DNA of 52,835 nucleotides, from NCBI GenBank assembly GCA_946408595.1, contig CAMJSX010000006.1:1-52835 (forward strand). The letters run 5' to 3'. The notes beneath the pieces were generated by a model that did not search any database, was not told where the DNA came from, and saw nothing but the letters and a program-made list of their open reading frames with translations. This stretch comes from an uncultured Candidatus Saccharibacteria bacterium. GTDB taxonomy: Bacteria; Patescibacteriota; Saccharimonadia; Saccharimonadales; Saccharimonadaceae. Within the stretch, counting starts at the first letter, position 1. Each line of letters begins with the position of its first letter. Shown here piece after piece: positions 35,940 through 43,670 of this stretch. Position numbers and translations under genes: made by a program.

Positions 35940-36072
35940 AGGTTCGAGCCGATCATCGTTGAGAGAGGCTGGAACGAAAGAGTTTTATTGGTGTAGAGTG
36001 TAGAGTTGTCTTGGTTAGAAGCACGTCCGCCTAGAAAGAATTTTAAAAAGAGCCTATTTAAGGTTCTTTTTT
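35940..36072 (+). ncRNA. Unidentified small structured RNA
   Basis: A unit of about 133 bases running from a consensus promoter to a terminator with no credible reading frame. The 5' part forms a stem of GTTC-G-AGCC (35942-35950) with GGCT-G-GAAC (35967-35975) around a 16-base loop that contains a small TCA/TGA hairpin. The middle has the tandem GTGTAGA-GTGTAGA at about 35991. The 3' end is the hairpin GAGCCT/AGGTTC (36050-36066) with a U-run. It lacks the SRP RNA GGAAGGAAGC-type loop and tmRNA or RNase P landmarks. The 5' end is inferred from the -10 box. Identity unknown. Confidence 0.55.
36050..36072 (+). terminator. Terminator of the 35940 RNA
   Basis: A-tract, GAGCCT, loop ATTTA, AGGTTC, TTTTTT. 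The stem is 6 bp with one G-U pair. Confidence 0.8.
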
Positions 36073-36209
36073 GTTATTGGTTTTTTGCTTATACGGCTAA
36101 TCTAGCTAATGGTATCTATTCATTATACATAGGTGGAAGTTCTGTTTACGCAAGTCCCCCTGGTAATAGCAATACCGGTCAATCAATTCGTTGTGTCGCC
36201 GAAAACTAG
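36073..36209 (+). pseudogene. Remnant of a FISUMP-domain gene (3' end only)
   Basis: About 45 codons matching only the last part of a FISUMP domain: YW, then TANLANGIYSLYIGGSS, a Pro/Gly/Asn loop and the terminal GQSIRCVAEN with TAG. Intact FISUMP domains here are 250-320 residues, so about five sixths is missing. The YWSS motif is disrupted to YWFFAY. No start or promoter of its own is seen; it begins directly after the terminator U-run of the 35940 RNA. It may be a decayed gene or a silent donor fragment for recombination with the two large surface genes. Confidence 0.65.
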
Positions 36210-36237
36210 CCAAAACCTATAGTTTTTATTCAAAAAA

Positions 36238-36246
36238 TGCTATAAT
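36238..36246 (+). promoter_or_regulatory. Extended -10 promoter of the G5/3D protein gene
   Basis: TGC-TATAAT, 6 bases before ATG 36253. Confidence 0.75.
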
Positions 36247-36252
36247 AGTAAT

Positions 36253-37338
36253 ATGAAGCTTGAAAAAAGCCTTGATAAGCTACTTTTTGTCTTGATGACT
36301 TTAATTTTGTTGACCATTTTTAGCACAATTTACACCTTAGGACGCCAAAAGACTTATGCAGAAGTGGATGGCGAAATCGTTCTCGAAACCGGCGAATATT
36401 TTGTCAATATTAATGATGGCACAGAACGATTAATCGTTAAAAGTGGGACGGCAACCGTGGAAGAAGTGTTAAGGCGTGCCGGAATAACATTAAGCGAAGC
36501 AGATACAGTAGAGCCGAGCCTAGAGAGCAAAATAGATAGCGATAACTACTTTATAAATATATATCGTGCTAGACCAGTCATTCTAAAAGACGGCAAAATC
36601 CAAAAGTATGTTATGTCATCAAGCTATGATCCAAAAACAATCGCCAAAAGAGCGGGGCTAACAATTTATGACGGCGACGAAATCAATCTCGTGAGAAACA
36701 CCAATTTTCTTGAAGCCGGAGTAGCAGAAACCTATGAAATCATCAGAAATGGTGGAAGAATAGTGACGGAAGAGGAAGAAATTGCATTTGGTGAAGAAAC
36801 AATAAAAGATTACAATATCGCACCAGGCGCCAAGGAAGTCAGGCAATTAGGTGAGGTTGGCTTGAAAGTATTGAGCTACGAAGTATTCTACGAAAATGGC
36901 GAGGAAGTTAAACGCGAATTAATCAGTGAAGAAGTCAAACGCCAACCAGTGACAAAAATCATTGCGGTTGGAGCAAGTGAAATTGAAAGAACGCCTCTCA
37001 CGGCCAGAAAAGGTCGCAATCGCTACACAGTACGAAAGAATAATGGAGCAGTTGTCGAAAGGCAAGAGACTTATTATGACTTGCCAATGGGCGGCGTAAT
37101 GAATATTGCAGCACGCGAATGTGGTGTAGAGCCATACTACACAGTACGCGAAGATGGCGTGAAAGTTGATGCCGAGGGTTATGTTTTGGTAGCAGCTCAT
37201 TTGGGCAATTATCCAAGATGTACAGTAGTTGAAACATCGCTAGGTCCTGGACGGGTCTATGACACTGGCTCATTTGCCAACTCAAATCCAGAACAATTTG
37301 ATCTCGCGACGGATTGGACCAATCATAATGGTAAATAA
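36253..37338 (+). CDS. RpfB/YabE-like cell-wall protein (DUF348, G5, 3D domains)
   Basis: A 361-residue exported protein: membrane anchor or signal at about 10-30, two DUF348 ubiquitin-like units (about 40-80 and 97-140), a G5 domain (about 155-240), and a C-terminal 3D-type domain with the Asp residues in YDTGSF and FDLATDW. DUF348-G5 proteins with a 3D or Rpf domain bind and cut peptidoglycan, as in Bacillus YabE and actinobacterial RpfB. No Rpf transglycosylase domain is present; the 3D domain is the candidate catalytic part. The next gene is rsmA, the same order as rpfB-ksgA and yabE-(rnmV)-ksgA elsewhere. Confidence 0.87.
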   Translation: MKLEKSLDKLLFVLMTLILLTIFSTIYTLGRQKTYAEVDGEIVLETGEYFVNINDGTERLIVKSGTATVEEVLRRAGITLSEADTVEPSLESKIDSDNYFINIYRARPVILKDGKIQKYVMSSSYDPKTIAKRAGLTIYDGDEINLVRNTNFLEAGVAETYEIIRNGGRIVTEEEEIAFGEETIKDYNIAPGAKEVRQLGEVGLKVLSYEVFYENGEEVKRELISEEVKRQPVTKIIAVGASEIERTPLTARKGRNRYTVRKNNGAVVERQETYYDLPMGGVMNIAARECGVEPYYTVREDGVKVDAEGYVLVAAHLGNYPRCTVVETSLGPGRVYDTGSFANSNPEQFDLATDWTNHNGK

Positions 37339-38062
37339 AGCACTCGGTCAGCACTGGCTAAAAAACCGAGAAATACTAGAAGAAATCGCAGAGCTGACTA
37401 ATGGTGGCGAAGTCTGTTTAGAAATCGGCCCAGGGTTAGGGTTTTTAACTTCATCACTTTTTAAAAGATTTAACAAAGTAGTTGCGGTAGAGTTTGACGC
37501 AGATTTGGCTAAAAAACTTCCTGGCTCATTCCCAGGTAAAAACCTAGAAGTAGTAGAAGCCGACATTTTGAAGTATGATTTGTCAACTATGCCAAAAGGC
37601 TACAAAGTTGCTGGAAATATTCCATATTATATTACTAGCCCCATCATTGAAAAAGTCCTCACCGCCGAAAGACTACCAGAAAAAGTAGTGTTATTAATGC
37701 AAAAAGAAGTAGCCGAAAGAATCGCCTCAGACAAAGAAACCATGCTCTCACTGTTTGTTAAAAACCGTGCTGAAATCGAACTAGGTCCCGTAGTAGAAAA
37801 AGGCGAATTTACTCCACCACCAAAAGTGGACTCACAAGTTTTAATTCTCACTCCTCACCAGCCAGAAATCCCGGAAAAAGTCTTTAGCCTCATCAAATTA
37901 GCCTTCACAGCACCCAGAAAAAAGCTCATCCACAATCTTTTACCGTTAAAATCTAAAGATGAATTAACCAGCATCTTCAAAAAACTAGACATCTCCCCTG
38001 ATGCTCGTCCGGCGGATTTACATTTAGCCGACTACGAGCGACTTTTTGAAAGTATGCTATAA
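37328..38062 (+). CDS. rsmA: 16S rRNA dimethyladenosine transferase RsmA/KsgA
   Basis: Dimethylates two adjacent adenines near the 3' end of 16S rRNA, a late step of 30S assembly. The start at 37328 gives the standard N-terminus (NKALGQHWLKN, matching GQNFL/GQHFL). A longer frame from 37259 lies inside the upstream gene and adds unaligned residues. Seen: SAM motif LEIGPGLGFLTSSL, acidic VAVEFDADL, catalytic NIPYYITSPII, and the C-terminal helical domain. Length 244 residues. It overlaps the G5/3D gene by 11 bases, so the two are coupled. Confidence 0.95.
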   Translation: MVNKALGQHWLKNREILEEIAELTNGGEVCLEIGPGLGFLTSSLFKRFNKVVAVEFDADLAKKLPGSFPGKNLEVVEADILKYDLSTMPKGYKVAGNIPYYITSPIIEKVLTAERLPEKVVLLMQKEVAERIASDKETMLSLFVKNRAEIELGPVVEKGEFTPPPKVDSQVLILTPHQPEIPEKVFSLIKLAFTAPRKKLIHNLLPLKSKDELTSIFKKLDISPDARPADLHLADYERLFESML

Positions 38063-38063
38063 T
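38055..38063 (+). promoter_or_regulatory. Extended -10 promoter of serS
   Basis: TGC-TATAAT overlapping the rsmA stop, 9 bases before ATG 38073. Confidence 0.65.
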
Positions 38064-38072
38064 ATATATAAT

Positions 38073-39317
38073 ATGTTAGACGTGAAGTTTATTAGAGATA
38101 ATCTCGCTTTGGTAGAGAAGTCCACCAAAGAAAAAGGCTATAAAATCGACGTGAGCGAGGTCGTGCGGCTAGATGATGAAAGGAAGAAGGTTCTTGCCGA
38201 AGTAGAAGTATTACGTGCTAAGCGAAATGAAATCGCTGGCAAGATGAAGGGCGGCAAACCATCACCAGAATTAATCGCCGAAGGAAAAGAAATCAAGGCA
38301 AAACTCGCTGGCTTAGAAGAAGAGCTTTCGGAAGCCGAGAGCAAACTAAATACACTAGTGAAAACTGTGCCGAATGTGATTTTTGACGACGTACCACTAG
38401 GCGGCGAAGAATGCTCAGTAGAAGTAAAAAAATGGGGCGAAAACCACGAAAAAGGTGTCGACCATTTAGATTATGCCGTGAGTCGTGATTGGGTAGATTT
38501 TGAACGTGGTGCCAAAGTTGCCGGCGCGAAGTTCTACTATTTGAAAGGCGAGCTAGCACTACTTGAAAACGCTTTGCTCCAGTATGGCTTAAGTAAAGTC
38601 TTGGAACACGGCTTTACCTATATGACAGTGCCAGACATGGTATCATCACGCGTGCTTGAAGGCTGCGGTTTTAATCCGCGTACGTCAGAACAATCAGATG
38701 AATACTATATTGAAGGCGAAGATCTCGCCATGATTGCCACGGCCGAAATGCCTCTCACTGGCTATCACATGGATGAAATTATTGACGAAGATAAGTTGCC
38801 ACTATTCTACGCTGGCTACTCAGCCTGTTTTAGAAAAGAAGCAGGAACTTACGGCAAATACACTCGCGGTCTATTCAGAGTACATCAATTTAATAAACTA
38901 GAAATGTACGTTTTCTGTTTACCAGAACAATCAAAAGAAATTCACGAAAAGATTTTACAAATTGAAGAAGAAATTTGGCAGGGACTTGGTATCCCGTATC
39001 ATATTATTAACATTGCAGCCGGTGACCTCGGTGCGCCAGCCGCCAAGAAATATGACATGGAATACTGGTCACCAGTGAATCAAAAATATCAAGAAATCAC
39101 TTCGTGTTCTAACTGTACCGATTTCCAGGCACGAGCCTGCAATGTGCGCGTCCGCCGAAAAGATGGCACGGTAGAATTTGTGCATACATTAAATGGAACG
39201 GCAATACCTCTAGCTAGAGCCCTAGTGGTACTTCTAGAAAACTACGCAAAAGAAGGCGGGAAGTTGAAGGTTCCAGAAGTATTAAGACCGTATTTAAATA
39301 ACAAGGAGGAAATCTAA
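38073..39317 (+). CDS. serS: Seryl-tRNA synthetase
   Basis: Class II synthetase charging tRNA-Ser; 414 residues. The N-terminal long coiled-coil arm that contacts the tRNA variable arm is seen at about 30-100 (Lys/Glu/Leu-rich). The catalytic part has VPDMVSSRVLEGCGF, the serine site TAEMPLTGYHMDEI, motif 2 (CFRKEAGTYGKYTRGLFRVH) and motif 3 (LNGTAIPLARALVVLLENY). A longer frame from 38046 would read through the promoter and is rejected. hpf starts on the next base after the stop. Confidence 0.96.
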   Translation: MLDVKFIRDNLALVEKSTKEKGYKIDVSEVVRLDDERKKVLAEVEVLRAKRNEIAGKMKGGKPSPELIAEGKEIKAKLAGLEEELSEAESKLNTLVKTVPNVIFDDVPLGGEECSVEVKKWGENHEKGVDHLDYAVSRDWVDFERGAKVAGAKFYYLKGELALLENALLQYGLSKVLEHGFTYMTVPDMVSSRVLEGCGFNPRTSEQSDEYYIEGEDLAMIATAEMPLTGYHMDEIIDEDKLPLFYAGYSACFRKEAGTYGKYTRGLFRVHQFNKLEMYVFCLPEQSKEIHEKILQIEEEIWQGLGIPYHIINIAAGDLGAPAAKKYDMEYWSPVNQKYQEITSCSNCTDFQARACNVRVRRKDGTVEFVHTLNGTAIPLARALVVLLENYAKEGGKLKVPEVLRPYLNNKEEI

Positions 39318-39680
39318 ATGATTGACAAAATCGAAATTACCGGCAACGGTTTTAAGGTGGAAGATACTTTCCGTAAGTATGTAGAAAAGCGCATTGGCAA
39401 ACTTGATCGTTATTTACCAAGAGGTTCCAAAAAAGATGTCGTGGCAAAAGTTATTGTGACTGAAATCGGCAAGAGTAAAGCCGACAAATATGAAATTTCC
39501 GCCGCGATGGATATTCCTGGCGGTAAAGTTGTGGCCGCCAAAGACGAATGTTCAAACATTTTTGCTGGTGTTGATTTAGTAGAGGCCAAACTCACCGGCC
39601 AAATTAGACGTTACAAATTAGAAATGCAACCACATCGCCAAAAACACAGTCTAAAAAACCTCTTTATCAAGAAGCACTAA
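39318..39680 (+). CDS. hpf: Ribosome hibernation/stabilisation factor (HPF/RaiA family)
   Basis: A 120-residue short HPF-type protein that binds the 30S subunit in resting cells. The N-terminus IEITGNGFKVEDTFRKYVEKRIGKLDRYL and the strand-turn VVAAKDECSNIFAGVDLVEAKL are typical. The C-terminal dimerisation domain of long HPF is missing, so it resembles E. coli HPF/YfiA. The tail is basic. Its Shine-Dalgarno AAGGAGG lies inside the last codons of serS, with no gap between genes. Joint expression with serS is inferred. Confidence 0.9.
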   Translation: MIDKIEITGNGFKVEDTFRKYVEKRIGKLDRYLPRGSKKDVVAKVIVTEIGKSKADKYEISAAMDIPGGKVVAAKDECSNIFAGVDLVEAKLTGQIRRYKLEMQPHRQKHSLKNLFIKKH

Positions 39681-39682
39681 TG

Positions 39683-39691
39683 TGCTAAAAT
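39683..39691 (+). promoter_or_regulatory. Extended -10 promoter of secA
   Basis: TGC-TAAAAT followed by a short leader with TTGGAG before the secA start. Confidence 0.6.
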
Positions 39692-39713
39692 AAAGAGAGA
39701 TTGGAGTTATTTT

Positions 39714-42380
39714 ATGGCGAAAAAAGAAAAGAAGCCTACCGATAAGTTGGCAGACAAGACCGCGTTAACTAAATTCTTACAAGGTGTTTTTGGTGATGCT
39801 CAGAAAAAAGTCCTCAAGAAAATGTGGAAACGAGCTCAAGAAATCAATAAACTAGAGCCGAAATATGAAAAAATGAGCAAAAAAGAACTGGCTGCTCAAA
39901 CCGAAGTTTTCAAGAAAGCATTGAAGAAAAAAACACTCGATGACATTTTGCCAGAAGTCTTTGCCGTAGCAAGAGAAGTATCCAAACGTGTTTTAGGACT
40001 ACGCCCTTATGACGTGCAGTTAATCGGTGGTATGGTCTTACACGAAGGCGCAGTAGCCGAGATGAAGACCGGTGAAGGTAAAACTCTCGTCGCCATGCTC
40101 CCAGCCTACCTTAATGCTTTAACCGGACACGGTGTGCACATCGTGACGGTGAACGATTATCTTGCTCAACGTGATGCCGGTTGGAACGGCCCAATCTACG
40201 ATTTCCTAGGCATTTCAGTTGGTGTGATTATCAACGAGGCATCCTTTATTTATGATCGTGAATATGAAAACGAAGGCCACGATGATGAAAGATTCTTACA
40301 TCTTAAGCCTTGTACCCGTAAAGAAGCCTATAACGCAGACATCACTTATGGTACCAACAACGAGTTCGGCTTCGACTATCTTCGCGATAACATGACTTCA
40401 GAAGTCCAGTATCTCCGCCAAAGAGAGCTCAATTTCGCTATCGTGGATGAGGTAGATTCCATCTTGATCGATGAAGCCAGAACTCCTCTTATTATTTCTG
40501 CACCAGCTGGCGACAATCCTGAAGCTTACTATCAATTTGCGAAAGTTGCATCAAGATTAATTCCAGAAGATTATATTTTGGACGAAAAACGTCGCTCAGT
40601 GACTTTGACCGACAAAGGTATCGAAAAAGTCCAACAAATCTTGGGTGTAGATAATTTATATTCCACCAAGAATACCCCGTTAGTTTATCATTTGGAACAG
40701 GCAATCCGCGCTGAGATATTGTTTAAGCGCGATAAAGATTATGTAGTAACGAACTCCGGCGAAGTCATCATTGTTGACGAACATACTGGCCGTTTGATGC
40801 AGGGCCGCCGCTATAATGAAGGTTTGCACCAAGCTATTGAAGCTAAGGAAGGTGTAGTAGTCAAGCAAGAGTCTATGACACTTGCTACGATTTCATTCCA
40901 GAACTTCTTCCGTCTTTATAAGAAATTATCTGGTATGACCGGTACGGCCTTTACTGAAGCAGAAGAATTCCAACAGATTTATGCTCTCGATGTCATTCAG
41001 ATTCCACCTAACAAACCAATTATTCGTGTCGATAAGGATGATTTAATTTACAAAACCAAGGCAGGGAAACTTAAGGCCATTGCCGAAGCCGTAAAAGAAT
41101 ATCACGAAAAGGGCCAGCCAGTGCTCGTCGGTTCCGGCTCAATTGCCAACAACGAGGAAATCGCAAGATATCTCGACCAATATGGCCTACCATACGAACT
41201 TTTGAACGCTAAGAATAACGAGCGCGAAGCTGCCATCATTGCCAAAGCCGGCGAAAAAGGCGCCATCACCCTAGCCACTAACATGGCTGGTCGTGGTACC
41301 GATATTAAGCTCGGCAAAGGTGTCAAAGAGCTTGGCGGTCTCGTCGTGATTGGTTCCGAAAGGCACGATTCTCGCCGAGTAGACAACCAGCTCCGTGGTC
41401 GTGGTGGTCGTCAAGGCGATCCTGGCACGACACAATTCTTTGTTTCTTGCGAAGATGATTTGATGAGGATTTTCCAAGGTGATCGTGTGAAGATGTTGAT
41501 GACAAGACTTGGTGTAGACGAAGACACACCAATTCAAACTAAAGCCATTTCGAAGACTTTGGAAGCTGCCCAAAAACGTATCGAAGGGTTCAACTTTGAT
41601 TCCCGCAAGAACGTGGTGCAATACGATAACGTAATTAACCGCCATCGTAAAGTTGTTTATATGATGCGCCGCAAGATTCTCGAAGGCGAAAATATCTACA
41701 AAGAAATCCAAAGATTGATGCGCGACGAAGCAGAAGCTTTGACGGAATTCTCATCCAGAGTTAATAAAAACTTTGATGAAGAGTTTAAGGCCGTATTTGA
41801 TTTTGACGACGACTTGATTCACGAAATCGGTTTGAAGCGCAAAGAAAAGGAGCGCAACAAACTGGCTCTCGAAGCAATCGAGGAAGCTTACAAGGATAAA
41901 GAAGCCGAGTTTGGCGCTGAAACCATGCGTAAAGTCGAGCGCGAAGTATATCTCAAGGTGCTTGATACTTTATGGATGCAGCATCTTGAAAACATGCAAC
42001 ATTTGCGCGAAGGAATCCACTGGCGTTCAGTCGGGCAACGCGATCCTTTGGTTGAATATCGTTCCGAATCACAGAAACTATTCGATGGTTTGCAAAGAAA
42101 CTTGCGCGAGGAAGTGCTCAAGATCTTGCTCACCATTACCCCATCCGAAGCGGCAGCTGATAATGTAACGGATGGCGAAGAATATGAATCAGAGCTCACC
42201 AAGATGGCTGGTTCACAAACCGAACGTGGCGTGAATGAAATTCAAAAAGGCGAGAGAAATCTTGACTCAGAATTCAAGAAAAAGACGCCAGGCGCACACG
42301 CAGTGCCAAAAAGAGCTTTAAGAACTGGCAAAAAATCTGGTTCTAAGAAGAAGAACAAGAAATCCAAGCGAAAAAAATAA
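39714..42380 (+). CDS. secA: Preprotein translocase ATPase SecA
   Basis: Motor that drives unfolded exported proteins through SecYEG; needed here for the large surface proteins. Of 888 residues, nucleotide-binding fold 1 has MKTGEGKTLVAMLPAY and VDEVDSILIDEARTPLIIS; the preprotein cross-linking domain and fold 2 follow (TNMAGRGTDIKLG, QLRGRGGRQGDPG), then the helical scaffold (DTLWMQHLENMQHLREGIHW). The C-terminal zinc-binding Cys motif that contacts SecB is absent; the tail is a Lys/Ser-rich run of about 25 residues. The N-terminus has about 20 extra Lys-rich residues. Leader with Shine-Dalgarno TTGGAG. Confidence 0.97.
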   Translation: MAKKEKKPTDKLADKTALTKFLQGVFGDAQKKVLKKMWKRAQEINKLEPKYEKMSKKELAAQTEVFKKALKKKTLDDILPEVFAVAREVSKRVLGLRPYDVQLIGGMVLHEGAVAEMKTGEGKTLVAMLPAYLNALTGHGVHIVTVNDYLAQRDAGWNGPIYDFLGISVGVIINEASFIYDREYENEGHDDERFLHLKPCTRKEAYNADITYGTNNEFGFDYLRDNMTSEVQYLRQRELNFAIVDEVDSILIDEARTPLIISAPAGDNPEAYYQFAKVASRLIPEDYILDEKRRSVTLTDKGIEKVQQILGVDNLYSTKNTPLVYHLEQAIRAEILFKRDKDYVVTNSGEVIIVDEHTGRLMQGRRYNEGLHQAIEAKEGVVVKQESMTLATISFQNFFRLYKKLSGMTGTAFTEAEEFQQIYALDVIQIPPNKPIIRVDKDDLIYKTKAGKLKAIAEAVKEYHEKGQPVLVGSGSIANNEEIARYLDQYGLPYELLNAKNNEREAAIIAKAGEKGAITLATNMAGRGTDIKLGKGVKELGGLVVIGSERHDSRRVDNQLRGRGGRQGDPGTTQFFVSCEDDLMRIFQGDRVKMLMTRLGVDEDTPIQTKAISKTLEAAQKRIEGFNFDSRKNVVQYDNVINRHRKVVYMMRRKILEGENIYKEIQRLMRDEAEALTEFSSRVNKNFDEEFKAVFDFDDDLIHEIGLKRKEKERNKLALEAIEEAYKDKEAEFGAETMRKVEREVYLKVLDTLWMQHLENMQHLREGIHWRSVGQRDPLVEYRSESQKLFDGLQRNLREEVLKILLTITPSEAAADNVTDGEEYESELTKMAGSQTERGVNEIQKGERNLDSEFKKKTPGAHAVPKRALRTGKKSGSKKKNKKSKRKK

Positions 42381-42398
42381 TTTGTTGATTACGCCGAT

Positions 42399-43670
42399 AT
42401 GAAACACACTGTTGAAGAAGTACAATTAAAAAATGGTGCGCACGGGCTTTTAATTGATATACCCGGTGCGAGCGTAATGTCGACAAGAATACAATTCCGC
42501 GCAGGCATGATGTATGCCAAAAATCACGAGGTTTATGAAATCCCACACGTAGTAGAGCATTTAGCTTTTGGTGCGAATGCAAAATTCCGTGACGAACAAG
42601 CCTTTGAAGCAGAGTTCACTAAAAATGGCGCCTATCATAACGCTTGGACCTCAGATATTTCAGTATGTTATGAGACGGAATGCGCAGATTTTGAATGGGA
42701 TAGGATTATGGAGCTCCAAAGAGTTTCAATTTGCGAGCCAAAATTCAATGAAGAAGAATTAAAATCCGAGAAAGCCAATGTGAAATCAGAACTCACTGGC
42801 TACATGAACGATTATTATCGTTTGCTTTGGCCACGTGTTCAACAGGCAGTTGGTGAAGACATTCTGGATTTGCCAGAAAGAATCAAGACGATCCAAAATA
42901 TTGATTTGAAAGATATTCGGGAGCACTACCGCCGTACTCATACCGCAAAAAATATGCTCTTTATTATTGCTGGTAAAATTCACGGCAGAAAGCATAAGAT
43001 AATCCGAGAATTAGAAGCTTGGCCATTAAAAGAAGGCGAAAAATTCGAAATTCCACGCGCAGATCTTCACTCTTCAGAGGCCGTGTCAATCAGAAGAAAA
43101 GACGCTTCAAATATCACCTTTGGTTTTTCTCTAGTTACACCGAGGCATCTAGATCCAAAAGAAGTCTTCACGATGAACTGTTTGAACCATATTCTAAACG
43201 GCACCACCAACTCAAAAATCTTTGGGATGGCACGAAAACGCGGATTAGTTTATGGTATGGGGAGCTCAATTGCTTCAAATGCCCACAATTCATATTGGGA
43301 TTTTGACGGGGAGGTTAATGTCGAAAACGCCGAAGAATTGTTCGCCCTCATCCAAACTGAAATGATGAAAGTCCTAAATGGTGAAGTATCAGAAGCGGAT
43401 TTTGAGGCCGCTAAACTCTATGCTCTCGGGCGTTTGCAAATGGGCGCACAAACCGTCGGACAGATTGCAGACTATTATGCCGAGAATTACTTTACCAACG
43501 AATCAGTTGAAAAATACGACAACATGCCAAACCTCATTAAATCAATCGATCGTGGACAAATGATTGAACTCGCAAGAGAATTTGCCGGATCAGGAATTAA
43601 AGGTTTTGCCACCGTATCATCTGTAGAAAAAGCGATGATTTCTAATTTAGAGACTCGATTAAATTTTTAA
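42399..43670 (+). CDS. M16 family zinc peptidase
   Basis: A 423-residue pitrilysin/mitochondrial-processing-like protease. The inverted zinc motif HVVEH is at residues 50-54 (H50, E53, H54), and the distal Glu ligand is in the helix EELKSEKANVKSEL. The second half is the inactive-like M16 repeat with the substrate-binding RGLVYGMGSSI. It begins 18 bases after secA, so it may be on the secA transcript; a role in clearing signal peptides or exported fragments is only inference. Its 3' end overlaps the opposite murD by 29 bases. Confidence 0.93.
   Translation: MKHTVEEVQLKNGAHGLLIDIPGASVMSTRIQFRAGMMYAKNHEVYEIPHVVEHLAFGANAKFRDEQAFEAEFTKNGAYHNAWTSDISVCYETECADFEWDRIMELQRVSICEPKFNEEELKSEKANVKSELTGYMNDYYRLLWPRVQQAVGEDILDLPERIKTIQNIDLKDIREHYRRTHTAKNMLFIIAGKIHGRKHKIIRELEAWPLKEGEKFEIPRADLHSSEAVSIRRKDASNITFGFSLVTPRHLDPKEVFTMNCLNHILNGTTNSKIFGMARKRGLVYGMGSSIASNAHNSYWDFDGEVNVENAEELFALIQTEMMKVLNGEVSEADFEAAKLYALGRLQMGAQTVGQIADYYAENYFTNESVEKYDNMPNLIKSIDRGQMIELAREFAGSGIKGFATVSSVEKAMISNLETRLNF

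Noticed and set aside
35940-36072. SRP RNA, tmRNA or RNase P RNA at the unassigned RNA
   Set aside because: No GGAAGGAAGC-type SRP loop, no tRNA-like ends or tag frame of tmRNA, and too short for RNase P RNA.
36006-36209. A 67-codon frame starting at TTG 36006
   Set aside because: Its first part runs through the promoter-driven RNA and its terminator, and only the last about 45 codons look like protein (FISUMP end). There is no ribosome site. Treated as an RNA plus a gene remnant.
37259-37327. Upstream ATG as the start of rsmA
   Set aside because: It adds 23 residues that lie inside the G5/3D gene and do not match the family N-terminus; ATG 37328 gives the standard GQHWLKN start.
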